Below are positions 1 to 9,691 of a DNA stretch of 64,000 nucleotides, piece after piece. Made by a program: the position numbers and the translations under genes. Origin of the DNA: Arachis hypogaea (Eukaryota > Streptophyta > Magnoliopsida > Fabales > Fabaceae); the NCBI RefSeq assembly GCF_003086295.3, contig NC_092044.1:68081213-68145212 (forward strand), in the 5' to 3' direction. The first letter of the stretch is position 1. Each line of letters opens with the position of its first letter. The notes beneath the pieces were generated by a model. The model was given only the letters and a program-made list of their open reading frames with translations, was not told the DNA's origin and did no database searches.

Positions 1-216
1 AGTAACTGCTGAACTCAGTTCTGCAGAACAAGTTACTGAATTCAATCAGCAACTGGATTTTTGAACAAAACAGCTAGCCGAATTCAAGGAGATACTACAA
101 GAAACAAGAATGGCTAATATGAATATGAAAGTACAGTTAAAGCAAACAGAACAGCAGTTATCAAAACAAATAACAGAAGAGTGTCAAGCAGTTCAATTAA
201 GAAGTGGGAAACATTA
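1..216 (+). pseudogene. Gag C-terminal remnant of element 1
   Basis: Translated in pieces, this stretch matches the end of Gag before the protease. The motif CQAVQLRSGK near 185-210 corresponds to CKAIQLRSGK in the element 2 protein (around 13235-13270). Stops at about 61-63 and 214-216 break it. It would have been part of the capsid-nucleocapsid precursor. The 5' portion lies outside the window. Confidence 0.7.
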
Positions 217-307
217 AATACCTCACTTAAAGGTAGCAGGAAGCCAAGAAATGAGTAAACTACCCAAAATCCATCTGAGGACAGTAAGAGCCCAGAGAGG
301 AATAATT

Positions 308-482
308 CTGGCACTCAAACGCCAAAAAATGGGTGGAAAGCTGGCGTTGAACGCCCAAACCATGCTCAGTCCTGGCGTTCAACGCCAGAAACAAGAAAGG
401 AATTGGTGTTGAACACCCAAAGGAAGCACAGTTCTGGCGTTCAGACGCCAGAAACAGGTGAGTAGTTGGCATCTAACGCCAC
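308..482 (+). repeat. About 31-bp periodic palindrome array inside the gag-protease spacer
   Basis: Six units start near 308, 341, 372, 403, 433 and 466. Each has a core of the form CTGGCGTTCAACGCCAG, with decayed members such as TTGGTGTTGAACACCC. Spacing is 30-33 bp. Because 31 is not a multiple of three, the array shifts frame from unit to unit. It lies between the Gag remnant and the protease reading frame. Confidence 0.85.
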
Positions 483-1233
483 TCCAGCCTCCACCCCTGG
501 CATTGAAATGCCAGTGGGAGATCAGACACATACAAGTGCTGATAGCGACCCCTCTAAAAAGGCTTCTCAAACCACATCTGCAGGCAATAAACCTACAGCA
601 ACTAAGGTTGAGAAATACAAAGCCAAAATGCCTTATCCTCAGAAACTCCGCCAAGCAGAACAGGATAAGCAATTTGCCCGCTTTGCAGACTATCTCAGTA
701 CTCTTGAAATAAAGATTTCGTTTGCAGAAGCACTTGAGCAAATACCCTCTTATGCTAAGTTCATGAAAGTGATCTTAAGTCCTAAGAAGGATTGGAGGAA
801 AACTGAAAAAGTTTACCTCACTGAAGAATGCAGTGCGGTCATTCTGAAAAGCTTACCTGAGAAGCTTAAAGATCCCGGAAGCTTTATGATACCATGCACA
901 TTAGAGGGTACTTGTACCAAGCAAGCTCTATGTGATCTTGGGGCAAGTATCAACCTAATACCTGCATCTACTATCAAAAAGCTTGGGTTGACTGATGAAG
1001 TTAAACTAACCCAGATATGTCTCCAACTTGCTGATGGCTCCATTAAATACCCATCAGGCGTGATTGAAGACATGATTGTCAAGGATGGGCCATTTGCCTT
1101 TCCCACTGACTTTTTGGTGCTGGAAATGGAGGAGCACAAGAGTGCTACTCTCATTCTAAGAAGACCTTTCCTAGCAACTGGCCGAACCCTTATTGACGTT
1201 CAAAAAGGGGAAGTAACCATGAGAGTCAATTAG
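466..1233 (+). pseudogene. Aspartic protease (retropepsin) region of element 1
   Basis: The reading frame contains the Athila-type protease: ALCDLGASINLIP with the catalytic Asp at 934-936, and later the flap and C-terminal motif (ILRRPFLATGRTLIDV) near residues 226-241. The upstream part, with EALEQIPSYAKFMK, is the conserved stretch between Gag and protease in this lineage. The frame ends at a TAG at 1231-1233, and the next domain continues in a different frame, so at least one stop and one frameshift separate protease from reverse transcriptase. The enzyme would cleave the Gag-Pol polyprotein in the particle. Confidence 0.85.
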
Positions 1234-1262
1234 GATGAGTTCAAGTTGAATGTTGTCAAACT

Positions 1263-2765
1263 ATGCAGCATCCAGACACCCCAAATGACTGCATGAGCAT
1301 TGATATTATTGACTCTTTGGTAAAAGAGATCAATATGACTGAGAGTCTCGAGTCAGAGCTAGAGGATATCTTTAAAGATGTTCAGCCTGATTTGGAGGAA
1401 TCAGAGAGAATAACAAAACCTCTAAAAATCCCTCAGAAAGAGGAGAAACCTCCCAAACCCGAGCTCAAACCATTACCACCATCCCTGAAATATGCATTTC
1501 TGGGAGAAGTTGATACCTTTCCTGTAATCATAAGCTCTACCTTAGAGCCACAAGATGAGGAAGCACTAATTCAAGTGCTAAGGACACACAAGACAGCTCT
1601 TGGGTGGTCCATCAGTGATCTTAAGGGCATTAGCCCAGCCAGATGCATGCACAAGATCCTATTGGAGGGTGACGCTAAGCCAGTGGTTCAACCACAAAGG
1701 CGGCTTAATCCAGCCATGAAGGAGGTGGTGTAGAAGGAGGTCACTAAATTATTAGAGGCTGGGATTATTTATCCTATTTTTTATAGCCCCTGGGTAAGCT
1801 CTGTCCAAGTCGTCCCTAAGAAGGGTGGCATGACAGTGGTTCATAATGAAAAAAATGAACTGGTTCCTACAAGAACAGTTACAGGATGGCGTATGTGTAT
1901 TGACTATAGAAGGCTCAATACAGCTACCAGAAAGTATCATTTTCCTTTACCATTCATAGACCAGATGCTAGAAAGACTAGCAGGTCATGAATACTACTGC
2001 TTCCTGGATGGATATTCATGTTATAATCAAATTGTAGTAGATCCCCAGGATTAAGAGAAAACAGCATTCACATGTCCATCTGGAGTATTTGCATACAGAA
2101 GAATGCCATTTGGTCTGTGCAATGCACCTGCAACCTTTCAAAGGTGCATGCTCTCAATTTTCTCTGATATGGTAGAAAAATTTCTGGAAGTCTTCATGGA
2201 TGACTTTTCAGTATTTGGAGACTCATTCAGCTCCTGTCTTGACCATCTAGCACTTGTTCTAAAGAGGTGCCAAGAGACTAACCTGGTTTTAAACTGGGAG
2301 AAATGTCACTTTATGGTGACTGAAGGAATTGTCCTTGGGCACAAAATTTTGAACAATGGAATAGAGGTAGATCAAGCTAAGGTAGAGGTAATTGAAAAAT
2401 TACTACCACCAACCAATGTTAAGGCAATCAGAAGCTTTCTGGGGCATGCAGGATTCTATAGGAGGTTTATAAAAGCTTTTTCAAAAATTGCCAAACCTCT
2501 GAGTAATCTGTTAGCTGTTGACATGCCATTTATCTTTGATAAGGAGTGTTTGCAGATGTTTGAGATTCTGAAAGCTAAGCTGGTCACAGCACCAGTCATC
2601 TCTGCACCAGACTGGACATTACCATTTGAACTAATGTGTGATGCCACTGACTATGCCATTAGTGCAGTGTTGGGACAAAGGCATGACAAGCTTCTGCACG
2701 TCATTTACTATGCCAATCGTGTCTTAAATGATGCACAGAAGAATTACACAACCACAGAAAAATAG
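1263..2765 (+). pseudogene. Reverse transcriptase of element 1, three in-frame stops
   Basis: One frame runs through 1263-2765 with stops at 1731-1733, 2052-2054 and 2763-2765. Recognisable motifs in order are GWRMCIDYRRLN (about 1888), FPLPFIDQMLERLAG, FLDGYSCYNQI, RMPFGLCNAPATFQRCM and the catalytic FMDD at 2193-2204. FMDD in place of YVDD or YIDD is usual for Athila-type enzymes. The thumb and connection (SFLGHAGFYRRFIKAFSKIAKPL) follow at about 2430-2510. The N-terminal 130 residues are an acidic linker after protease. The enzyme would copy element RNA into DNA. Confidence 0.92.
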
Positions 2766-2996
2766 CAACTTGCAATGGTTTACGCCATTGACAAGTTCAG
2801 ATCCTATTTAGTAGGATCAAAACTGATTGTGTACACTGACCATGATGCTCTTAAATATCTACTCAGAAAGCAAGATTCAAAACCCAGACTCATCAGATGG
2901 GTATTGCTTCTGCAAGAGTTTGATATAGAAATAAGAGACAGAAAAGGGACAGAGAACCAAGTAGCAGATCACCTGTCCCGAATAGAACCAGTAGAA
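2580..2996 (+). pseudogene. RNase H domain of element 1
   Basis: This region overlaps the end of the reverse transcriptase frame and continues after the stop at 2763-2765 in the same frame. Motifs seen are FELMCDATDYAISAVLGQ (first catalytic Asp), VIYYANRVLNDAQKNYTTTEK, then [12 protein letters not shown] and [13 protein letters not shown]. This is the usual RT_RNaseH arrangement of Ty3/gypsy elements. It would remove RNA from the RNA-DNA hybrid. No second RNase H follows, unlike element 5. Confidence 0.88.
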
Positions 2997-3225
2997 AGGG
3001 CGTCCCTCCCTCTTACTGAAATATCTAAAAACTTTCTGGATGAGCAACTCTTTGCCATCCAAGAAGTGCCATGGTTTGCAGACATTGCAAACTACAAGGC
3101 AGTGAGATTCATACCCAAAGAGTACAGTAGGCAGCAATCAAAGAAATTAATCACAGATGCAAAGTACTGTCTTTGGGATGAACCATATCTCTTCAAGAGA
3201 TGTGTAGACGGAGTAATCGGTAGAT

Positions 3226-4305
3226 GTGTGCCTAAAGAAGAAGCACAGAAGATTCTCTGGCATTGCCATGGATCACAGTATGGAGGACATTTGGGAAGTG
3301 AGCAAACAGCCACAAGAGTCCTCCAATGTGGCTTTTACTGGCCTACTCTCTATAAAGATTCTCGAATGTTTGTACTTAATTGTGATAGTTGCCAAAGATC
3401 TGGTAATTTTCCTCAGTTATGCCATGCCTCAACAAGGGATCCTAGAGATTGAGTTGTTTGATGTATAGGGTATTGACTTCATGGGGCCTTTCTCACTATC
3501 ATACTCAAACACTTATATTCTGGTGGCAGTGGATTATGTATCCAAATGGGTGGAAGCTATTGCAACACCCACTAATGACACTAAGACAGTGCTGAAATTC
3601 CTCTAGAAATACATCTTCAGCAGATTTGGTACCCCTAGAGTATTAATCAGTGATGGGGGCACTCATTTCTGCAATAAACAGCTTTACTCTGCTTTGGTTC
3701 GATATGGAGTTAGCCACAGGGTAGCCACTCCATACCATCCACAGATAAATGGGCAAGCTGAAGTCTCTAGTAGAAGGAATTGGGCAAGAAGCTTGGATGA
3801 TGCTCTGTGGGCATACAGAATAGCATTCAAGACTCCTATAGGGACCTCTCCATACCAGAATGTGTATGGAAAGACCTGTCACTTGACAGTGGAACTGGAA
3901 CATAAGGCCTACTGGGCAACCAGATTCCTAAACCTTGATGCCAAGTTAGCTAGAGAAAAATGATTGCTCCAGTTAAATGAGCTAGAGGAATTCAGACTCA
4001 ATGCTTTCAAAAATGCAAAAATTTACAAAAGAGAAAGCAAAAAGATGACATGATAAGAAACTGTCATCTAGAGTCTTTGAGCCAGGGCAGAAAGATCTGC
4101 TATTTAATTTTAGGCTCAGATTATTCCCCGAGAAATTGAAATCCCGATGGAGAGGACCATATGTGATTACACGTGTGTCACCATATGGATACGTAGAGCT
4201 TCAGGATAATGATACTAACAAAAAGTTCATTGTTAATGGACAGAGAGTCAAACATTATCTTGAAGGAAATTTTGAGCAAGAATGCTCAAAACTGAGACTT
4301 TATTA
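3226..4305 (+). pseudogene. Integrase of element 1, frameshifted, short deletion after the catalytic Glu
   Basis: The zinc-binding HHCC module lies at about 3260-3405 ([11 protein letters not shown], then CDSCQRSG). The catalytic core has Asp in GIDFMGPF (about 3470), Asp in ISDGGTHF (about 3650) and Glu at 3760-3762 in QAEVS. A TAG at 3604-3606 interrupts the core. Compared with the X fragment at 8300-8400, about 42 bp are missing straight after the Glu. The C-terminal DNA-binding part runs to a stop near 4303-4305 (SRWRGPYVITRVSPYGY). It would insert the element DNA into the host genome, but this copy cannot be functional. Confidence 0.9.
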
Positions 4306-4320
4306 AAGCTCAGTAATAGT

Positions 4321-4366
4321 CTAGCTAAAGACAATAAAGAAGCACTTGCTGGGAGGCAACCCAGCT
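4321..4366 (+). promoter_or_regulatory. Conserved block directly after the pol stop (element 1 copy)
   Basis: The block contains GACAATAAAGAAGCACTT followed by TGGGAGGCAACCCA, which can form a small TGGG/CCCA hairpin. Equivalent blocks follow the pol or gag-pro stop in X (8890-8933), element 2 (14571-14613), element 8 (62957-63000) and, more diverged, element 7 (57371-57417, - strand). Its function is unknown. The position between pol and the env-like ORF suggests an RNA signal. Confidence 0.7.
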
Positions 4367-4530
4367 ATTTACAAAGTTTATTTGTTAATTAATTGATTTT
4401 TACAGGTATATGTCCATTATCTTCAAGGTAAAATAGCAATTGCTTGAGTTCACAGAGTTACAGAAGGATTCAAAGGATAAGAACAGCAAAAAGAAGCTCA
4501 CTGGTGCGAAAAAGCCAGTAAGAGCTGTTT

Positions 4531-4786
4531 TGGGCGTTAAACGCCCAAAAGAAGCATCTACTGGGCATTCAGTGCCAGAAAAAAGCACCTTCTGGGCGTT
4601 GAACGCTAGAAAGAAGCACCTTCTGGGTGTTCAATGCCAGATTTACAGCGTCCTGGGCGTTTTGACAAGGGAGTTCATGGCGTTCAACGCCAGCTAGAAT
4701 CAACAGCTGGGCATTGAATGCCCAGGAGAAGCTGCAATTGGGCGTTAAACGCCCAAAACATGCAACGTTTCGGCGTTTAACGCTAG
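4531..4786 (+). repeat. About 31-bp periodic palindrome array after pol of element 1
   Basis: Nine units start near 4531, 4561, 4592, 4623, 4653, 4678, 4707, 4739 and 4771. The best ones read TGGGCGTTAAACGCCCA. Spacing is mostly 29-32 bp. The same core occurs in the LTR, in the 5' leader of element 8 and in the gag-protease spacer, so this is a family-wide repeat. Confidence 0.9.
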
Positions 4787-5119
4787 GATTGTGGGGAGGA
4801 GGTAAATTCGTTTTTACTTCACATTTTTTCCAATTTTCATATTTCAATTCATGATTTCTTGCATAAACATGTTACAAACTCTCATCCTTCAATTCCAAAA
4901 ATTTTAATCCTAATTTCTAAAATCCCTTTTTCAAAAATATCAAATGTATCTTAATTCATAAACACAAATCCTTTTCAAATCCCATCCAACTTCTTTTCAA
5001 AAAATTTTTTTAAAACTCAATTATCTTTTCAAATTCATCTCAAATATTTTTCAAAATCTCATCATATCTTTTAAATTTTCGAAATTGCCTCTCCTTCTAT
5101 TCCTCTCCTTTCCTTTCTT
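4787..5119 (+). other. T/C-rich non-coding stretch between array and hairpin
   Basis: AT-rich DNA with many TTTTCAAA/ATTTTC stretches. It shows no coding potential beyond chance ORFs. A similar T/C-rich leader lies ahead of the hairpin in element 8 (63400-63638), so this is the position-equivalent region upstream of the env-like ORF. Confidence 0.5.
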
Positions 5120-5151
5120 TTGCTTGAGGACAAGCAAACCTCTAAGTTTGG
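5120..5151 (+). promoter_or_regulatory. AGGA-loop hairpin plus internal PPT-like motif, element 1
   Basis: TTGCTTGAGGACAAGCAA at 5120-5137 is a 7-bp stem closed on an AGGA loop. It is followed by CTCTAAGTTTGGTGTG at 5139-5153. The same hairpin and motif pair recurs next to the 3' LTR at 6514-6549, about 1.4 kb downstream. The element therefore has an internal and a terminal copy. The internal copy lies about 40 bp ahead of the env-like start codon. Confidence 0.75.
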
Positions 5152-5192
5152 TGTGTTTTTCCGTGATCAATGAGCTAAAACTCATCAAGATC

Positions 5193-5470
5193 ATGGCACC
5201 TAAGGGAAAACAACCCACTTTAAGAGGCAAGAAAGATAATATTCCAAAACCACTTTGGAATCAAGAGAAGTTCTTAACCAAAGAACATGCAGACCAGTAC
5301 CACAAAATAATGGGTCTGAGATCAGTGATCCCGGAAGTTAAATTCAATCTGAAAGAAGACGAATATCTGGAGATATAGGAGCTGAAGCGCCAGAAGCTGT
5401 CTCTTGAAGGACCAAGCACCCCACAGATTAAAGGAGTATCCACCTACAAAATAAAGGTTGTTGAGTCCTA
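5193..5470 (+). pseudogene. Truncated env-like ORF (plant transposon protein, PF20167-like) of element 1
   Basis: ATG at 5193-5195 opens a frame beginning MAPKGKQPTLRGKK. The part around HADQYHKIMGLRSVIPE aligns in pattern with the start of the 518-residue ORF at 15702-17258 (GRYHRFMKTKNVIYEKG). A TAG at 5376-5378 interrupts it, and the frame closes near 5470. The rest of the ORF is absent, so this is a deletion remnant. Athila-lineage elements carry such an ORF in the env position. Its biochemical role is not known. Confidence 0.65.
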
Positions 5471-6513
5471 ATCTTAGCCTTAACTCTGTGATAGGTGTTC
5501 TTATAGGAATTTACCTTAGAAGTTATATATGAGTAGTAGTAATTAGTATATCTATTTTGATTTTATCTCCAATTAAGCTATGATTTATTTTTCTCATCAT
5601 CATCAAACATGAATAAAATAGTAGATTTTTAGAATAAAGAGGCAATATTTTTTTCGAGTTCTTAATAGGAAAAATTCTAATTATTTATATGTGGTGGCAA
5701 TACTTTTTGTCTTCTGAATGAATGCCTAAACAGTGCATATTTTTTCTATTGAATTTTATGAATGTTAAAATTGTTGGCTCCTGAAAGAATGATGAACAAG
5801 AGAAATGTTATTGATGATCTGAAAAATCATGAAATTGATTCTTGAAGCAAGAAAAAGCAGTGAAAAACAAGCTTGCGAAAGAAAAAAATGAAAAAAAATA
5901 TTTTGCAAAAAAAAAAAAGCAAAAGAGGTAGAAAAAGCCAATAGCCCTTTAAACCAAAAGGCAAGGGTGAAAAGGATCCAAGGCTTTGAGCATCAATGGA
6001 TAGGAGGGCCCAAGGAAGTAAATTCAGGCCTAAGCGGCTAAATCAAGCTGTCCCTAACCATGTGCTTATGGCATGCAGGTCCAAGTGAAAAGCTTGAGAC
6101 TGAGTGGTTAAATTCGTGATCCAAAGCAAAAGAGTGTGCTTAAGAACTATGGACACCTCTAATTGGGGACTCTAGCAAAGCTAAGTCACAATCTGAAAAG
6201 GTTCACCCAGTTATGTGTCTGTGGCATTTATGTATCCGGTGGTAATACTGGAAAACAAAGTGCTTAGGGCCACGGCCAAGACTCATAAAGTAACTGTGTT
6301 CAAGAATCAACATGCTAAACTAGGAGAATCAATAATACTATCTGAATTCGATGCCAATCATTCTGAACTTCAAAGGATAAAGTGAGATGCCAAAACTGTT
6401 CAGAAGCAAAAAGCTACTAAGCCCCGCTCATCTAATTGGAATCTGAGCTTCACTTGAAACACGGAGATATTATTGTTTCTTAATTTCTTTTTATCCTATT
6501 TTATTTATCTAGT
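5471..6513 (+). other. 3' non-coding region of element 1
   Basis: No supported ORF. The sequence is AT-rich with A-runs near 5880-5925. It is the internal region between the env-like remnant and the terminal hairpin/PPT, and similar filler is seen at 17259-18280 in element 2. Confidence 0.6.
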
Positions 6514-6549
6514 TTCTTGAGGACAAGCAACAGTTTAAGTTTGGTGTTG
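6514..6549 (+). promoter_or_regulatory. AGGA-loop hairpin plus terminal PPT motif of element 1
   Basis: A TTCTTG-AGGA-CAAGCAA hairpin with one mismatched stem position is followed by TTTAAGTTTGGTGTTG, which abuts the LTR start TGATGAGC at 6550. Position immediately 5' of the 3' LTR is where the plus-strand primer (polypurine tract) must lie. The tract here is G/T-rich rather than purine-only. Confidence 0.75.
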
Positions 6550-8107
6550 TGATGAGCGGATATTTTATACGTTTTTTGGGGGTAATTTCATGTAGATTTT
6601 ACTGTGTTTTAGTTAGTTTTTAATATATTTTTATTAGTTTTTGAGCAAAATTCATATTTCTAGAGTTTACTATGAGTTTGTATATTTTTCTATGATTTCA
6701 GGTATTTTCTGGCTGAAATTGAAGCAGCTGAGTTAAAATCTGATTCAGGCAGAAAAAGGACTGCTGATGCTGTTGGATTCTGACCTCCCTGTACTCGGAA
6801 TAGATTTTTTGGAGCTACAAGAGCCAATTGGCGCGCTCTAAATTGGGTTGGAAAGTAAACATCATGGGCTTTCCAGCAATATATAATAGTCCATACTTTG
6901 CGCGAAAATAGACAATGTAAACTGGCGTTAAACGCCAGTTCCATGTTGCAGTCTGGCATTCAGCGCCAGAAACAAGTTGCAAGTGGGAGTTCAACGCCAG
7001 AAAAAGGTTACAACCTGGTGTTCAACTCCAGAAATAGCCTAGGTACGTGAGAAGCTTAAGTCTCAGCCCCAGCACACACCAAGTGGGCCCCAGAAGTGGA
7101 TTTCTGCACTATCCATCTTAGTTTACTCATTTTTTGTAAACCTAGGTTACTAGTTTAGTATTTAAACAACTTTTAGAGACTTATTCTGTATCTCATGACA
7201 TTTTTAGATCTGAATTTTTATACTCTTTGATGGCATGAGTCTTTAAACTTCATTGTTGGGGGTGAGGACCTCTGCAGCGTCTCGATGAATTAATGCAATT
7301 ATTTCTGTTTTCCATACAAACACGCTTGTTCCTATCTAAGATGTTCATTCGCGCTTCACTATGAAGAAGGTGATGATCCGTGACACTCATCACCTTCCTC
7401 AATCCACGAACGTGTGCCTGACAATCACCTCCGTTCTACATCAGATTGAATAAATGTCTCTTACATTTCTTAATCAGAATCTTCGTGGTATAAGCTAGAA
7501 TTGATGGCGGCATTCATAAGAATCCGGAAAGTCTAAACCTTGTCTGTGGTATTCCGAGTAGTATTCAAGGATTGAATGACTGTGACGAGCTTCAAACTCG
7601 AAATTGTTGGGCGTGATGACAAACGCAAAAGAATCAATGAATTCTATTCCGACATGATTGAGAACCAACAGATAATTAGCCGTGCTGTGACTGAGCATTT
7701 GGACCATTTTCACTAAGAGGATGGGAAGTAGACATTGACAACGTTAACACCCTACATACAGCTTGCCATGGAAGGATCCTTGCGTGTGTGAAGAGAAGTA
7801 CAAGAGAAAAGCAGAAATTCAGATGACAAAGCATCTCCAAAACTCCAACATATTCTCCATTATTGCACAATAAGTATTTATTTTATGCCCTTTCACTTTT
7901 CATAATTGAACTTGAAAAACACTGTTGTTGGTATCCTGACTAAGAATAATAAGATAACCATAGCTTGCTTCAAGCCAACAATCTCCATGGGATTCGACCC
8001 TTACTCACGTAAGGTATTACTTGGACGACCCAGTGCACTTCCTGGTTAGTTGTGTAAAGCTGTGAGAAATAGTCCATTAATATTGGCATACACAATTTTG
8101 TGCACCA
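6550..8107 (+). repeat. 3' LTR of element 1 (family A, 1,558 bp)
   Basis: It starts TGATGAGCGGATA and ends TTGTGCACCA, matching the two solo LTRs (21420-23063, 26844-28447) and the element 8 LTR (ending 50740). It holds four palindrome units near 6922, 6953, 6984 and 7015 at 31-bp spacing. The R/U5 part carries the conserved stretch CACCATAGATTAAGG in sister copies, degenerate here. The sequence that follows (AACACCAACC...) is integrase of X, so 8107 is an insertion boundary. Confidence 0.9.
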
Positions 8108-8878
8108 AACACCAACCAATGACAACAAGGTAGTCATAAACTTTCTTCGAAAGAACATCTTCACTAGATTTGGAGTCCCATGAGCCCTCATCAGTGATGG
8201 AGGGAGCCATTTCTGCAATAGACCATTGGAGACCCTACTCCTAAGATATGGGGTGAAGCATAAGGTTGCCACACCTTATCATCCCCAAACAAGTGGGCAA
8301 ATAGAGATATCTAACCGATAGTTAAAAAGGATATTGGAAAAGACTGTGGGGAATATCAAGAAAGGACTAGGCGAATAAGCTAGATGATGCTCTTTGGGCA
8401 TACAGGACAGCCTTCAAAACACCAATTGGGATGTCCGCATATCAACTGGTATACGAAAAGGCTTGTCACTTGCGATTAGAGCAGGAGCATAAAGCCTCTT
8501 GGGCTCTTAGATAGCACCGTTGATGGTGAAAAGAGAGTGTTGCAGCTTCAAGAATTGGAAGAGTTTAGGTCTCAAGCCTATGAAAATACCAAGATTTATA
8601 AGGAAAAAGCAAAAAGGAGACATGATCTCAACCTGGCACCAAGAAGTTTCGAAGAAGGACAATATGTGCTTCTCTACAACTCCAGACTGAAACTCTTTCT
8701 TGGGAAACTCAAATCAAGATGGTTGGGGCCCTTGCTAATCACAAAAATCTCACCATATGGACACATAGAAATAATGGAAGAAAGCTCAAAGAGGAAATTC
8801 ACTTTGAATGGACAAAGACTCAAACACTACTTGGGAAGCATGGGGGAAATCCCCAAAAAGAAGTATAACCTTAACTAA
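8108..8878 (+). pseudogene. Integrase core and C-terminal fragment of element X
   Basis: The reading resumes at the point of the core domain equivalent to ATPTNDTK in element 1. Motifs seen are [31 protein letters not shown] and then, in the open frame 8537-8878, LQLQELEEFRSQAYENTKIY and PRSFEEGQYVLLYN. The C-terminal part ends SPYGHIEIMEESSKRKFT...KHYLG with a TAA at 8876-8878. Several stops break the core. The upstream part of X is outside the window because element 1 is inserted here. Confidence 0.88.
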
Positions 8879-9691
8879 GGAAGGAATCGTCGAGCTAGCG
8901 ACGCTAAAAAAAGCGCTTTGTTGGGAGGCAACCTAACCTGAGATAATTCTCTTGTCATAAGTTTCTCAACAAAAACTTCAAGTTGAATTTTCTGTAGTGT
9001 AAGGAGCTAAGTTTGGTGTCACACACCAAAACAATTCAAGGGTGAATATAAGACTCTAAGTTTGGTGTTCCACCAAAACCTCCAGCAAAAGAGTGCATTG
9101 CAACCCTTCAATGATAAAGCATTGCTCTAGCAACCAAAGAACTAACTTGGCAGAGGTCTAACCTCTAATGTATAGTTGTCTTTTTAGCCTATAGTCGTTT
9201 CTTAATAAAAAGCACACAAGGTTTCTGCATGTATTCAATTTGCTGAATTAAGCAAAGGACTAAGTTTGGTGTTCACACACCGAATTTAGTTCAGAAACGC
9301 ACAAGCACACATGCATGCTAACTCTTTTCCAAGTGCTTGGGGAACAAGCAAATTCCAAAAATGTTACAAGAATTCAATCAATCTCAGGGAATGATCATAC
9401 CTCATCATCCAAGGAAACAGACAAGGATGCAAATGCTAGGATGAGAATACCAAGGAAGAGATCATGAGGTTGTATCGAACTGTCTCGAAATGCAGAACTT
9501 TAATTGAAAATTAATTGAAAGAAATCTTCATATTCTGCTTGTTCTTCTTTATTCACATCCAAGTGTGCTAGTCTATTGCCCTTCATGCATTTCCACCTTT
9601 CTTACTTGTATGCCTGTCCTTCAATTAATCAAAAAGAAAATGTTATGATAAGAACAAGAGTGGAGTTATTTTGTGAAGTGAATCCTGAATG
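8879..9691 (+). other. 3' internal region of X, with post-pol block, TAAGTTTGGTGT motifs and a hairpin
   Basis: The conserved post-pol block is at 8890-8933 (AGCGCTTTGTTGGGAGGCAA). CTAAGTTTGGTGT-type motifs lie near 9010, 9056 and 9260. TGCTTGGGGAACAAGCA at 9334-9350 is a stem-loop of the AGGA-hairpin type with a changed loop. There is no supported ORF. The region is interrupted at about 9691 by element 2 and continues at 20264. Confidence 0.65.

Larger units (their letters stand above)
1..8107 (+). mobile_element. Element 1: Athila-type Ty3/gypsy LTR retrotransposon, 5' end outside window
   Basis: The order is gag remnant, protease, reverse transcriptase, RNase H, integrase, 3' untranslated region with env-like remnant, then 3' LTR. 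That is the Ty3/gypsy order. The DLGAS protease, the FMDD box and an env-like ORF after pol point to the Athila lineage. The 5' LTR and most of gag are outside the window. The 3' LTR ends at 8107 and is followed by integrase sequence of another element, so element 1 is inserted in element X. All pol domains carry stops or frameshifts, so this copy cannot encode its own enzymes. Confidence 0.9.

Noticed and set aside
308..482. CRISPR-like regular repeats near 31-bp spacing
   Set aside because: The units are palindromic with no unique spacers of constant length, lie in plant retrotransposons, and have no cas genes nearby.
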